Assembly: GCF_004136015.1 (NCBI RefSeq) | Contig: NZ_CP024866.1 | Span: 217,291-281,290 of the forward strand | Origin: Pseudomonas sp. ACM7 | GTDB lineage: Bacteria > Pseudomonadota > Gammaproteobacteria > Pseudomonadales > Pseudomonadaceae | Reading direction: 5' to 3' | DNA: 64,000 bases | Shown: positions 34,747 to 44,183 of the stretch, piece after piece | How the letters are laid out: each line of letters opens with the position of its first letter | How positions within the stretch are numbered: the stretch's first letter is position 1 | Made by a program: the position numbers and the translations under genes | Notes under the pieces: model-generated | What the model was told of the DNA's origin: nothing | Seen by the model: only the letters and a program-made list of their open reading frames with translations | Databases searched by the model: none

Positions 34747-36159
34747 TTAAGGCCTTTCAGCTCCGCTCAGGGCCACCGCCGGCATTGATGTCCTGGCCAG
34801 GCCGTAATAAAGAATCCCCGGGACCACCAGACCAACGATCCAGGAAATATCGACACCGCCGAGCTGCGCGACCATCGGCCCGGAGTAGAAGTGCGTATCG
34901 ACGAAGGGCAACTGGATCAATACACCCACGACATACACGCTGATCCCGCGCGTGTTCCAGCGGCCATAGCGACCCGCCGGGTCGGACAATGCCGGGATGT
35001 CATAGCGCTCTTTGTTGATGAAGTAGTAATCCACCAGATTGATCGCGCTCCACGGTGTGAAGAAGGTCAGCAAAAACAGGATGAAGTACTTGAAGGTGTT
35101 GAGAAACGAGTACTGCCCCAGCAGTGCGAGCGTGGTGGACGCCGCGACAATCAACAACACAAACACCATCCGCTGGCGGGCGGAAATCTCCAGACGACTG
35201 CGAAAACCACTGATGATGGTGGCCACGCACATGAAGCTGCCATAAGCGTTGAGCGTGGACACCGTGACCTTGCCGAACACCACGCTCAAGTACAGCAGGG
35301 ACGCCATCACACCGGTACTGCCCAACCCGACGATGGTCGCCACCTCGTGACCGCGGAAGTTCGCACCGGCCAACGCCGCGGCGAACACCCCCAGCACCAT
35401 GGACGCCTGGGCACCCAGCACTGTTCCAAGACCGACGGCAGCGAACGTCTTCCACGACGAGGTCTTGCTCGGCAGGTAGCGTGAATAGTCAGCCACATAA
35501 GGGCCAAAGGCGATCTGCCAGGACGCGGATAACGACACCGCCAGCAGGAAAGTACTCCAGCCGAAGTGACGGTTTTCCAGCAACTGGCCGATATCGTTGA
35601 GGGTCATCAACCGGGTAAACAGATAGACGAAGGCGATGATGCCCAGCACGCTGGCCACCCGGCCGACCAGGTGGATGACCCGGTAACCGAAGATCGTCAG
35701 AAACGCGATGCACGAGGCAAAAATCAGAATGCCCGCGCTGTCGCTGACATGGATCAACTGGGCAATGGCCTGCCCCGAGAGTACCGCGCCGGTGGCGCTG
35801 AAACCGAGGTACATCAGGCACACCAGCACAATCGGGATGGCCGCCCCATAGACCCCGAACTGCACACGACTGGAGATCATCTGCGGCAACCCAAGCTTCG
35901 GTCCTTGCGCCGCGTGCAGGGCAACCACTGCACCGCCGAGCACCTGGCCGATCAGCAAGCCGATTAGCGACCAGAACACATCGCCGCCCAGCACCACGGC
36001 CAGGGCGCCGGTGACGATCGCCGTGATTTGCAGGTTGGCGCCGAGCCACAGGGAGAACTGGCTGTAGAGGCTGCCATGCCGCTCGGCCTCGGGAATGTAA
36101 TCGATCGATCGTGTCTCGATCAGGGGACTTCGCTGCTGACTATCGCTGACCTTGGTCAT
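34747..36159 (-). CDS. NCS1-family permease (cytosine/purine type)
   Basis: 470-residue transporter with about 12 membrane segments. YSQFSLWLGANLQI (segment 1) and FGPYVADYSRYLP (the characteristic loop after segment 6) mark the nucleobase:cation symporter-1 family. ATG 36159 follows AAAGGAAA. Last of a run of genes (two amidohydrolases, porin, permease) on the reverse strand that probably handle one nitrogenous compound. Confidence 0.88.
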   Translation of the reverse strand: MTKVSDSQQRSPLIETRSIDYIPEAERHGSLYSQFSLWLGANLQITAIVTGALAVVLGGDVFWSLIGLLIGQVLGGAVVALHAAQGPKLGLPQMISSRVQFGVYGAAIPIVLVCLMYLGFSATGAVLSGQAIAQLIHVSDSAGILIFASCIAFLTIFGYRVIHLVGRVASVLGIIAFVYLFTRLMTLNDIGQLLENRHFGWSTFLLAVSLSASWQIAFGPYVADYSRYLPSKTSSWKTFAAVGLGTVLGAQASMVLGVFAAALAGANFRGHEVATIVGLGSTGVMASLLYLSVVFGKVTVSTLNAYGSFMCVATIISGFRSRLEISARQRMVFVLLIVAASTTLALLGQYSFLNTFKYFILFLLTFFTPWSAINLVDYYFINKERYDIPALSDPAGRYGRWNTRGISVYVVGVLIQLPFVDTHFYSGPMVAQLGGVDISWIVGLVVPGILYYGLARTSMPAVALSGAERP

Positions 36160-36209
36160 TACGGTGTTTTCCTTTGAGGCGCTTGTTTTTATGGTGCGAA
36201 CTCGAACGC

Positions 36210-36950
36210 TTAGAACGCCTTGCTGGCACTGGCAACCACAGTGGCGGTGCACAGATCACCATAGCCGTACCAGCTCGTGCATTCGCTTTTCGACAGGTCG
36301 GTATCAATGTAGCTAAGGCCCCAGGTCACGCCCACGAAGTCACGGGTCAACTTGGCTTCCCACTCGCTGTAGGCATCACGGCTTTCGCCGCTGGCGGACC
36401 AGAAAGCCGGGTCTTTGACATCGTTTCGACCCACGCGCAGGTCCAGGCCGATCTCGGCCGGCAATTCGATTTTGTAGCTGAGGTAGGTGTAAAGGGTGTC
36501 CTGGTCCTCGCCAAAGAAGTTCGGCGTATCGTTTGAGTAGTAAGCGCCAAGCTTCACGCCATAAACGTCAAGGACGGCGTAGACCTCACTCAGGTTGAAT
36601 TGGCCCTCTTTTGGATAGTCGTACTTGATGTACCCCAGATCGAGGCTGATGGCCTCGGTCGCCTGCCAGTAGTATCCCGCGTAATACTCAAGTTCCTGCC
36701 GCGTCTTGAACTCGCCGCCGAAATCGACATTCGAGGTCCAGGCACCAACGTACAGGCCGCTGCTGTGCATCAGCGTGGCGCCGGCCTGAGCCGCCGGATC
36801 ACCCAGGGTTTGCGAAATGCCACGGGTGCGGTAGTCGCTGAAAACTCCCAGGGTCATGTCCAGGCTGAACTCATCGTTGAGTGTCAGTGCCTGGGTGGTC
36901 AGGGGTGCCAATACAAGCGTGGCAAGGGTCAATACTGAGCGCGCGTTCAT
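36210..36950 (-). CDS. TorF-family putative outer-membrane porin
   Basis: 246-residue outer-membrane beta-barrel with signal peptide (MNARSVLTLATLVLAPLTTQA). FSDYRTRGISQTLGDPAAQA and GAYYSNDTPN match the TorF/TIGR02001 family; alternating strands end in an aromatic C-terminus (SKAF) suited to barrel assembly. 50 bp upstream of the permease start, so likely supplies the outer-membrane step for the same solute. Confidence 0.88.
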   Translation of the reverse strand: MNARSVLTLATLVLAPLTTQALTLNDEFSLDMTLGVFSDYRTRGISQTLGDPAAQAGATLMHSSGLYVGAWTSNVDFGGEFKTRQELEYYAGYYWQATEAISLDLGYIKYDYPKEGQFNLSEVYAVLDVYGVKLGAYYSNDTPNFFGEDQDTLYTYLSYKIELPAEIGLDLRVGRNDVKDPAFWSASGESRDAYSEWEAKLTRDFVGVTWGLSYIDTDLSKSECTSWYGYGDLCTATVVASASKAF

Positions 36951-37060
36951 ACAAGTCTCTTATTGTTATGGAGGTGCGGGTTGTTTCAGGCATGGCGATG
37001 CCGAGCCCCTCGTCGGACGAGGAGCCGGGCGTCTTTTGCGTGGTGCGGGTGAACGGAGGG

Positions 37061-38803
37061 TCAGGACGCGGGCGCGTACACCTCTTTGCCGGCGAAGAAG
37101 GTCTTCAGGACCTTGGTGTCGAACAGTTCGTCATCGCTGACCTTGAAGACATCGCGGTCGAGGATGATCAGATCGGCCTGTTTGCCGGGTGTCAGCGAAC
37201 CAATCTGCTGTTCAAGGCGCAGGGCCTTGGCGGCATTGAGCGTGTAGGCGTAGAACATGGTCTGGCGATCGATGCTTTCCTTGGCATTCAACACGCCCAG
37301 CGGCCCTTTGCGCGTGCTGGCCTGAGCGATGGCATTCCATGGATTGGGGCTGGATACCGGCCAGTCACTGCCACCGGCAATGACCGCACCGGCGTTATGC
37401 AGGGACCTGGCGGGATACTGATAACCGTAAGCAAACGCGCTGATATAGGGTTTGACGAGCTCGACGGTGTAACTCTCGCCGGTGGCCCACAGCAATTGCA
37501 TGGAGGCGATCACGCCAAGTTGCTTGAAGCGCGCAAACTCTTTCGGGTTGACCAGTTGCAGGTGGCTGATGCTATGAGCCACGGGTGTCGGGTTGAGTTT
37601 GCGCGCGTAGGCAAAACCATTGAGTGATTCACGCACAGCACGGTCGCCAACCGCGTGCATGTGCACGATCCAGTCGCGCTTCTCCGCTGCCACGACCAAC
37701 TCACCGAAGTGCGCGGGATCGATCAGCAGTTGACCGCTTTTATGGCTGTTCTTGAAGGGAACGATGACCGCTGCCGTCTGCCCCGGAAACTCGAGAACGC
37801 CGTCAGCGAATACCTTGATGCCAGGAAAACTCAGGTTGGGTACGCCCTCAAATTTCTTCATGACCTTGGCCAACACTTCCAGGTCGGCCGGTCGGCTTTT
37901 TGGGTTGGTCAACAGCAGCGCGGCGACGTGGGCATTGAGTTCGCCCTTCTCTGCCAGTTCGCGGTAAAGCGGCAGCACGCCGTAACTCTGCTCGGTTGCC
38001 TTGAAGTCGAACAGCGAATCGCCACTGCCGGCATTCGCCGCGGCGTCCATCCAGGCGGTGACGCCGTATTGATTGTTGACCCTTACTGCCTCGCGGGCGG
38101 CTTTCAACATAACCTCGTCGCTGGGCGCGGGGATCTGGCTGCGTACCAGGTCCCAGCGAGACTCGGCAAAATAACCATTGGGGGTGAAAGCCGCGTCGTG
38201 CCCCACATAGCTACGATCCTGTTCCGACAGGCCTTTTACCAGTGTCGCGTCGATTTTCAGACGCTTGAGCATGGCGTTGTTGGCCCAGCCGGTGTGCCCG
38301 TCGATCCCGCTGAGGACCACCGGTTGATCCACCCAGCGTCCCTGATTGAAGCGCTCCCCCAACTCACGGCTCTTGCCCCAATAGGCCGAACTGACCCCGG
38401 CGATGCTGATCACGCCACCGGCCCGCGCAATACCCGCCTGATCCTGTTCGATAATCCACTGTTCAAGCTCCGCCAACGGCTTGACTTCATCCAGCAGGTT
38501 GGCCCCCATGCTGTCGAAGGCCGCAACCACCGGGTGACTGTGGGTATCAATCATTCCCGGCATCAGCACCTTGCCCGCCAGATCGATCCGTTGCGTGCGG
38601 GTGTCGGTCAGGGCGTTGATTTCGGCATTACTGCCCACTTTGAGAATCTTGCCGTCTTGCACGGCCACTGCCTGGACCAATCCCTGACCGGGTTCGGCGG
38701 TGAAGACCTTGCCGTTGAACAACACAAGGTCAGCGGCGGCCATGGCTTGCACCGAAGAAAAGGCCAGGGCTGCGGCCAACAGGTTTGGAATAAATCGCTG
38801 CAT
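37061..38803 (-). CDS. amidohydrolase (amidohydrolase 3 / YtcJ-like)
   Basis: 580-residue secreted metal hydrolase with signal peptide (LLAAALAFSSVQAMA). Metal-site motifs: IDTHSHP, HMHAVGDRAVRES, and GSDWPVSSPNPW near the end; TPGKQADLIILD is the usual C-terminal strand. It follows the paralogous amidohydrolase by 18 bp. Substrate unknown; a cyclic amide, hydantoin or N-substituted compound is plausible. Confidence 0.88.
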   Translation of the reverse strand: MQRFIPNLLAAALAFSSVQAMAAADLVLFNGKVFTAEPGQGLVQAVAVQDGKILKVGSNAEINALTDTRTQRIDLAGKVLMPGMIDTHSHPVVAAFDSMGANLLDEVKPLAELEQWIIEQDQAGIARAGGVISIAGVSSAYWGKSRELGERFNQGRWVDQPVVLSGIDGHTGWANNAMLKRLKIDATLVKGLSEQDRSYVGHDAAFTPNGYFAESRWDLVRSQIPAPSDEVMLKAAREAVRVNNQYGVTAWMDAAANAGSGDSLFDFKATEQSYGVLPLYRELAEKGELNAHVAALLLTNPKSRPADLEVLAKVMKKFEGVPNLSFPGIKVFADGVLEFPGQTAAVIVPFKNSHKSGQLLIDPAHFGELVVAAEKRDWIVHMHAVGDRAVRESLNGFAYARKLNPTPVAHSISHLQLVNPKEFARFKQLGVIASMQLLWATGESYTVELVKPYISAFAYGYQYPARSLHNAGAVIAGGSDWPVSSPNPWNAIAQASTRKGPLGVLNAKESIDRQTMFYAYTLNAAKALRLEQQIGSLTPGKQADLIILDRDVFKVSDDELFDTKVLKTFFAGKEVYAPAS

Positions 38804-38821
38804 CGGAACACTCTCTTGTTT

Positions 38822-40690
38822 TTATTGGGCAGGACGGGAGGCTGATGCCTGGGACAACGCCTTCGGATCAAGGCCAACGAACGGCGCCTTGGCCCACACG
38901 ACCTGGCCGCCCACTACCGTCAGCAGCACGTTATTTCGAGCCAACTCCTCCTCGGGGACCTGCATGAAGTTCTTGTCCAGTACGATCAAGTCGGCGAACT
39001 TGCCGACCTCGACCGAACCGACGACAGCGTCCAGTTTCAGCTGCTCGGCAGCGTTCATGGTGATGGTGCGCAGCACTTCAGTGCGCGACAGCGCCGGGTC
39101 GGCATTCAGCCTCCCTGCATACTTGGGGCCGTAGCTGTGCGGGTTCAGTGGATCACCTGAGCGGGTGACACCGATCTTCAGCGCCAGGAACTCGTCGAGC
39201 GGGTCAACCGGCCAGTCACTGCCATACGCCACACGGCCGCCAGCACGAGCGATGCTGCCGGAGGGCTCCATGCGGGCAAAACGCGCAGGCCCCAGATGTT
39301 CGTTGGTACCGTCAACCGTAGACGGTGCCTGCTGGGCCCACTGGAAGGACATGTTGGCGGTCACGTCGAGCGCCTTGAAGCGCGCATAGTCGGCAGGGTC
39401 CACCGACTCGTTGTGAGTAATGGCTGGGCGGAAGCCATTGCCAGGCAGTTGCTGGCGCACGTATTCGATACCGTTCAGTGAGTCACGCACCGCGCGGTCT
39501 CCGGTGGCGTGAAGGTGCGGATCGAGGCCGGCCTGAACGGCCTTCAGCAGCAGCGGGTTGAGCACTTGTGGCGGGAAGTAAAGCTCGCCGGTGTTCTTGC
39601 CGGGTGTCCACTTCGGCGCCTTATCGGTGCCGGCATTGCGCAGGTACGGCGTCAACATTGCACCCGTGTCCGCCGGCGCGTTGATGATACCGTCCATGAA
39701 CAATTTGACGTGACGCATGCTCACGCCCGGCGCCGGTTTCGCTTCGCCCTGGTCGTAGGTAGTGGCCATTACCTTGGCCTCGGCGATGGTTTTGTCCGGG
39801 TCGGCAGCGGCGGCGGCAGGGTCCAGTTTGATCGCCAACAAGGCCCGGGCCGTCAGCTCACCGGACTGTTGCAGGGTGGTAAACGCTTTGCCGTTTTCCG
39901 GCCCCGACAAGGCATCGAAGAAACTGGTGATGCCTTGCTGGCGCATGGCGTCGAGCGCCGCGCGGGTCTGATTGAGTTTCTCTGCGTCGGTGGCGGGTGG
40001 CACCACGGCGGCCATGGCCTCGGCGGCTCCGTCTTCGCAGATGCCGTTCGGGTTGCCGGCGCTGTCGCGCACGTACTTGCCATCACCGGGATTGGCCGTG
40101 TGCTTGTTGATGCCGGCGACCGCCAGGCCGCGAGAGTTGGTCAGCACCGTATGGAAGTCGGTGGAACGGACTTGAATTGGACGGTTGGTCTTGAGCGCAT
40201 CCAGTGTCGATTTGTCGGGGTCACCGTCGAGTCCGGTCATGCCAATGCGGTCCCAGCTGCCCACTTCGAGCCAGACATCGGGGCCTTTGTCCTTGTCGGC
40301 ATCCAGGCACGCCTGAATGGTTTCCTGGAAAACCTTGCGGGTCATCGTCTGGTATTTCAGGTCGCACAAGGTCATGGCGCGACCGCCGTCTCCCGGATGC
40401 ATGTGTGCATCAATGAAGCCCGGCATAACCATGCGGCCGGCCAGATCGATCAGCTGTGTCTGAATGCCGATGTAAGAGGAAACCTCTGCATCACTGCCGA
40501 CGTAAACAATCTTCCCGCCCGTGACGGCGATCGCCTGCTGCACGGAATTTTTGCCATCGACGGTGTAGACATAGCCGTTGCGCATGACCATGTCGGCGCC
40601 TGTCGAAGCGTGTGTCTGACACCCTACCAGCGCCATACAGGAAAATGCCGTTGTCGCGGCAACGGCGATAAATAGCCTGGAAAATTTCAA
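38822..40690 (-). CDS. lipoprotein amidohydrolase (amidohydrolase 3)
   Basis: 622-residue paralogue of the next gene: FIDAHMHPGD, LHATGDRAVRDS, GSDWPVDPLDE and SVEVGKFADLIVLD. The N-terminus carries a lipobox (MALVGC), so it should be lipid-anchored. The TTG at 40690 is chosen because AGAGGTGAGG sits ahead of it; GTG 40699 is possible. The longer frame to 40930 crosses the big inverted repeat and is not coding. Confidence 0.85.
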   Translation of the reverse strand: MKFSRLFIAVAATTAFSCMALVGCQTHASTGADMVMRNGYVYTVDGKNSVQQAIAVTGGKIVYVGSDAEVSSYIGIQTQLIDLAGRMVMPGFIDAHMHPGDGGRAMTLCDLKYQTMTRKVFQETIQACLDADKDKGPDVWLEVGSWDRIGMTGLDGDPDKSTLDALKTNRPIQVRSTDFHTVLTNSRGLAVAGINKHTANPGDGKYVRDSAGNPNGICEDGAAEAMAAVVPPATDAEKLNQTRAALDAMRQQGITSFFDALSGPENGKAFTTLQQSGELTARALLAIKLDPAAAAADPDKTIAEAKVMATTYDQGEAKPAPGVSMRHVKLFMDGIINAPADTGAMLTPYLRNAGTDKAPKWTPGKNTGELYFPPQVLNPLLLKAVQAGLDPHLHATGDRAVRDSLNGIEYVRQQLPGNGFRPAITHNESVDPADYARFKALDVTANMSFQWAQQAPSTVDGTNEHLGPARFARMEPSGSIARAGGRVAYGSDWPVDPLDEFLALKIGVTRSGDPLNPHSYGPKYAGRLNADPALSRTEVLRTITMNAAEQLKLDAVVGSVEVGKFADLIVLDKNFMQVPEEELARNNVLLTVVGGQVVWAKAPFVGLDPKALSQASASRPAQ

Positions 40691-40840
40691 CTGCCTCACC
40701 TCTATTTTTATAGTTTTGGAAGTGGCCCGAACGGACGGTCGCAAGCCCCTGATATGCAGGGCATACCCTATAGAGCACGACGGTCGGATGGACCTCCACA
40801 AATGAGGAGGGGTAAGGCAAATACCGGTCAGTTGAGCAGC

Positions 40841-40995
40841 AACGCATACTTTGTAGCTGCTGCCGAAGGCTGCGTGCGGCTGCGCAGCAGTCGTAAACCT
40901 TGAGTGCGCGGTGAGTCTGGTGCACCGCATAGTCTGACTTCACGACTGCTGCGCAGCCGCACGCAGCCTTCGGCAGCTGCTACAAGGTATGCGTT
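40841..40995. repeat. 54-bp inverted repeat (large REPIN-like)
   Basis: Arms 40841-40894 and 40942-40995 are 54 bp long with only two mismatches and enclose a 47-bp loop. The core contains the REP-type GTAGCAGCTGCCGAAGGCTG. It fills most of the gap between the LuxR gene end and the first amidohydrolase. Confidence 0.88.
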
Positions 40996-41005
40996 ATGGC
41001 GCTGC

Positions 41006-42028
41006 TTAATTACGACGTGCAGTTTCCGCAAGCGAGGTCGATGAGCGCAGGACAGAACCCAGCTCCACTTTGCTCTTCACGCCGAGCTGCAAGTAGCAGT
41101 TGCGCAGATAGGTGCGCACTGTGGCCGGACTCAGAGAAAGGATTTTGGCAATTTCCTTATAGGAATGGCCGGCGGCGAACAGCATCGCAGCAGTACGCTC
41201 TCGTGGCGCCAGCACCGCCCCGCGCGACTGTGTTTCGAGTGACAGGATGACGTGCTCGGCGTTGGGGCTAAGCGTCATTGCAGTGCGACCCAGGCGAATC
41301 ACGCAGGGCGCCTTTTGCAGTTGTGCGATGACATCAAAGGGAAGCATTGAACCGCTCCACCCGGGCAACTCGCGCTGAATGGCGGCGCACAGACTTGCGC
41401 CCACATACAGCAGACTGCCGTCCATCCGGGCGACCCCGAAGTCACTCGCCCCGTTGCCCGTGTCGCAGCGAATCATGTCCTGCACCTGAAAGCGCCACAA
41501 CTGCAACAGATGGTCGCAGAACGCCGAAAACAATCCGTCCTCACTGTCATTGAACGCACAAGCATCACCGCCACGGTAGAGACAGACGAAGAACATCAAG
41601 CCGCTTTCGGGTAACTCGAAGGTGATGCACATCACGTGGTAGAGGTCGTGGCGCCGAGCGAACGCGTCCACTTCTTCATTAGGGTCGGTGAACCCGCTGT
41701 CGCGCACCACCTCACCGGGTCGACTCAAGGTGTCATGGGAGAATTTGTCGTCACCCGCACTCTTGTGCCATTCGGTGGCAAACGATTCGGGCAGATTGAT
41801 TCGCCCGTGCATCCAGCTTTTGGGAGGCGCATTGACGCCTGACGCAGACATCTCGCCCCACCATGCCGAAGCGAAGGGCACCAGTTGGCGGAAGGCCTGC
41901 AGGCCGTCGGCGATAAATTGGGAGGCGCCGCGATCTCGGGCAAGGCGACCCAGGTGCAACACGCAACGATTAAACGCCTTTAGCGTGGCCATCGCCGTGT
42001 TGGCGCCGACCTCATCACCCTCCTCCAT
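41006..42028 (-). CDS. LuxR-family transcriptional regulator
   Basis: 340-residue regulator with a C-terminal LuxR helix-turn-helix (APRERTAAMLFAAGHSYKEI then LSLSPATVRTYLRNCYLQLG). The N-terminal 260 residues resemble no sensor domain I can name. ATG 42028 has AGGA nine bases upstream. It reads towards the amidohydrolase-porin-permease genes and is the obvious candidate regulator. Confidence 0.85.
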   Translation of the reverse strand: MEEGDEVGANTAMATLKAFNRCVLHLGRLARDRGASQFIADGLQAFRQLVPFASAWWGEMSASGVNAPPKSWMHGRINLPESFATEWHKSAGDDKFSHDTLSRPGEVVRDSGFTDPNEEVDAFARRHDLYHVMCITFELPESGLMFFVCLYRGGDACAFNDSEDGLFSAFCDHLLQLWRFQVQDMIRCDTGNGASDFGVARMDGSLLYVGASLCAAIQRELPGWSGSMLPFDVIAQLQKAPCVIRLGRTAMTLSPNAEHVILSLETQSRGAVLAPRERTAAMLFAAGHSYKEIAKILSLSPATVRTYLRNCYLQLGVKSKVELGSVLRSSTSLAETARRN

Positions 42029-42338
42029 GGTTTTTATCCTGTTTACTACACGGCGTATTTTTTCGACGATGCCATAGGCGCGGTTATGGCGTCCAGCGAG
42101 CGCTGTTGCTGCGGGAGAATTCTGGTGACTGGCAGCGTTCGGCATTAGCTGCCGGAAGGCCACGCTGTGCGCAAACGGATCGCCGCTCGCTGTCGTACGG
42201 TTTACTCCGGCTGTCAGCAAGAATGACCCAAATGCGCTAATTCCGCTAAACCGACCCAGGGGCAGGCACAACACCGTCTAATCTGAATAGAACACGACCA
42301 CAAACATGCCTCTAGCCTCTTGATACAGGGGAGATGGG

Positions 42339-42638
42339 ATGACCGGAAAAACTGCGCGCCACTGCTCGTCATGGGTCCTGCTCTCCCTGCTCGCCATTAA
42401 CCTGGCGCTGACAGCGGGATGTGCAGGCAAAGCTGCCACTGCTCGCTATTCGGCCTCAAACATAGGCGGCAGCTGCTATGCAAAAGCGCTACCCACTGCC
42501 GGCGAGGGCGGCCTGGCTTGGGGCTCCACCTTGAACATGGCTCGCAAAAAATCCCTGGACAATTGCATACGCTATGCCGGCCGATCCGGTGGCACGCCTG
42601 ATACCTGCAAAGTGGTGTTGGCAGAGTGCAAAAATTAA
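42339..42638 (+). CDS. small cysteine-containing lipoprotein
   Basis: 99 residues with a signal peptide and lipobox LTAGC. The mature part contains GGSCYAK, LDNCIRYAG, DTCKVV and AECKN: four spaced cysteines likely forming two disulfides. Ribosome site GGGGAGATGGG upstream. Divergent from the LuxR gene. Function unknown. Confidence 0.7.
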   Translation: MTGKTARHCSSWVLLSLLAINLALTAGCAGKAATARYSASNIGGSCYAKALPTAGEGGLAWGSTLNMARKKSLDNCIRYAGRSGGTPDTCKVVLAECKN

Positions 42639-42942
42639 TAGAGGGGCAGTGAAAGCGGGCCGTTCGGTTCGCGGTCAATCACTTGACCGAACGCCAGTCG
42701 CGTCATGACCGAAGGCATCTGATTAACACGCCAATTGCCAGAGCCCACAAACATTTCTTGAGCAGCATGATGCACCTCCGCTTGGAGTTGCGCAGTCATC
42801 TCCGTATCGAATGCAATGTCCAGTGAATTCGCGGCCGCCCATTGGAGCGGCCAGCCAACCGGCACGGCCATAAATCTGCAGCAATAACGAGCAACTGCGG
42901 TTTCCGTACGATCCCTCAGAGCCAACTGCACATTATTGATAG
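42639..42942. other. gap with decayed frames
   Basis: On the reverse strand a very strong ribosome site (GGAGGTGCATC) precedes ATG 42768, which opens a 21-codon frame MLLKKCLWALAIGVLIRCLRS. A longer overlapping frame (42635-42931) looks compositionally coding but is not recognised. Either a micro-protein or the decayed start of a lost membrane-protein gene. Confidence 0.3.
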
Positions 42943-43515
42943 CTACCCCGGTATCGAGGATTTTTGTGCACCGACACTGCCCGCCCTACCGGCAACTGCA
43001 AGTGCCACGCAACAAGCCAGTAACGAGAATGCGGCGAATGCGCCCATCACATGTAGATAAGGCAACACGTGATTCCAGGCTCGAGCCACCCCCAGGAAAG
43101 CGGCGAATAGCCAACCGCTCATGGAAAGCGCACCCAACAAGGCGAGCCGCGTGCGGCCTGCACTGCGCAGTGCGACGAATGGAGCCTTTTGCAGCAACGG
43201 GAAGCCGACTCGATGCAGTAATGCACCGTTGAGGCTAAGCAGCGCGACGACAGTTACCTTGGCCCAGAGTTTCTGATTGAGCAGATACGCGTCGCCTTCA
43301 TTGAGATAACCCTGAAGCACCAGCAACAGTCCGCTTACCCAAAGGGCCAGTAGTGCGAGGCTGACGATCCTCTGAGTTTCATCAAGGTACTCAAGCCTCG
43401 CCTGGTCCAGTATTTCCTTGCGCCAACTCCAAAGCTTGTGATCCGCCTGCAACACCCTCCCCAAGGCAATACACGTAGCAAGCAGATGACCGTATACGAG
43501 AAGCATTTTGAGCAT
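42943..43515 (-). CDS. membrane protein of unknown function
   Basis: 190 residues with about five hydrophobic helices (near 1-20, 48-70, 85-105, 120-145, 150-175). Opens MLKMLLVYGHLLATCIALGR and has a conserved-looking polar loop DHKLWSWRKEILDQ. Resembles DUF2214-type inner-membrane proteins, but the assignment is weak. Divergent from the arsenic operon. Confidence 0.65.
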   Translation of the reverse strand: MLKMLLVYGHLLATCIALGRVLQADHKLWSWRKEILDQARLEYLDETQRIVSLALLALWVSGLLLVLQGYLNEGDAYLLNQKLWAKVTVVALLSLNGALLHRVGFPLLQKAPFVALRSAGRTRLALLGALSMSGWLFAAFLGVARAWNHVLPYLHVMGAFAAFSLLACCVALAVAGRAGSVGAQKSSIPG

Positions 43516-43761
43516 TGCCTTGACCTTATTATTGTTTTGGCGCTGCGTTCCCTGCTTCGCTGAATTGAAAACGAATGATACAAATTTGCAATTGCATTTT
43601 CAAGATGAGCATTCATTCCTAGGCTGGCACCGACCGCGATACAACTGTCGCGACAGACAGCAAAAGGCCCAGAAGCAGCCATTCACTGATTCAAGCCCCT
43701 TTGCAAAGTCACTTCCGACAGATCGTCTTACTGACGTCGATCTGATTTTGGCTTGCTCGAT

Positions 43762-43789
43762 ACATATGGATAAACGTATATTCGGATAA
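43762..43789 (+). promoter_or_regulatory. probable ArsR operator / ars promoter
   Basis: Two spaced copies of an AT-rich motif (ATATGGATAA and ATTCGGATAA) lie 24-50 bp before arsR, where autoregulated ars operons carry the ArsR site. Derepression by arsenite is expected. Exact contacts cannot be read. Confidence 0.45.
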
Positions 43790-43812
43790 CCACATGTACT
43801 GAAGACGCCTCC

Positions 43813-44160
43813 ATGCTGAACCCTGCCGCCGTATTCAAATGCCTGTCCGACGAAACTCGCACGCGGGCCACCTTGCTGATCACCCGTGAGGGAGAGTTAT
43901 GCGTTTGCGAACTGGTCTGCGCCCTGAACGACAGTCAGCCCAAAATCTCCCGCCACCTCGCGCAGCTCCGGGCATGTGGCCTGCTGCTAGACCGCCGCCA
44001 GGGTCAGTGGGTGTATTACCGGCTCAACCCCGAACTGCCAAAGTGGGTTCGCACCATTCTTGAGACAACCCTGGAAGCCAACGCCGACTGGCTTAAGGAA
44101 AACAGCACTCGACTCAAAGCGATGGGCGACCGCCCTATCAACACTGCCGCCTGCTGCTGA
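43813..44160 (+). CDS. arsR: arsenic-responsive repressor
   Basis: 115-residue winged-helix repressor. The As(III) site [11 protein letters not shown] (cysteines 30, 32 and 36) lies in the helix before the DNA-binding motif [18 protein letters not shown]. The C-terminal CC is also typical. First gene of an arsRBCH operon; its stop is 23 bp before arsB. Confidence 0.93.
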   Translation: MLNPAAVFKCLSDETRTRATLLITREGELCVCELVCALNDSQPKISRHLAQLRACGLLLDRRQGQWVYYRLNPELPKWVRTILETTLEANADWLKENSTRLKAMGDRPINTAACC

Positions 44161-44183
44161 CCCATCACCCGTCGAGACTGCTC

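Noticed and set aside
37655..38845. Long forward frame opposite the amidohydrolase
   Set aside because: Antisense shadow; protein is repetitive in His/Gln/Arg with no known fold.
39509..40675. Long forward frame opposite the second amidohydrolase
   Set aside because: Antisense shadow of third-position GC bias.
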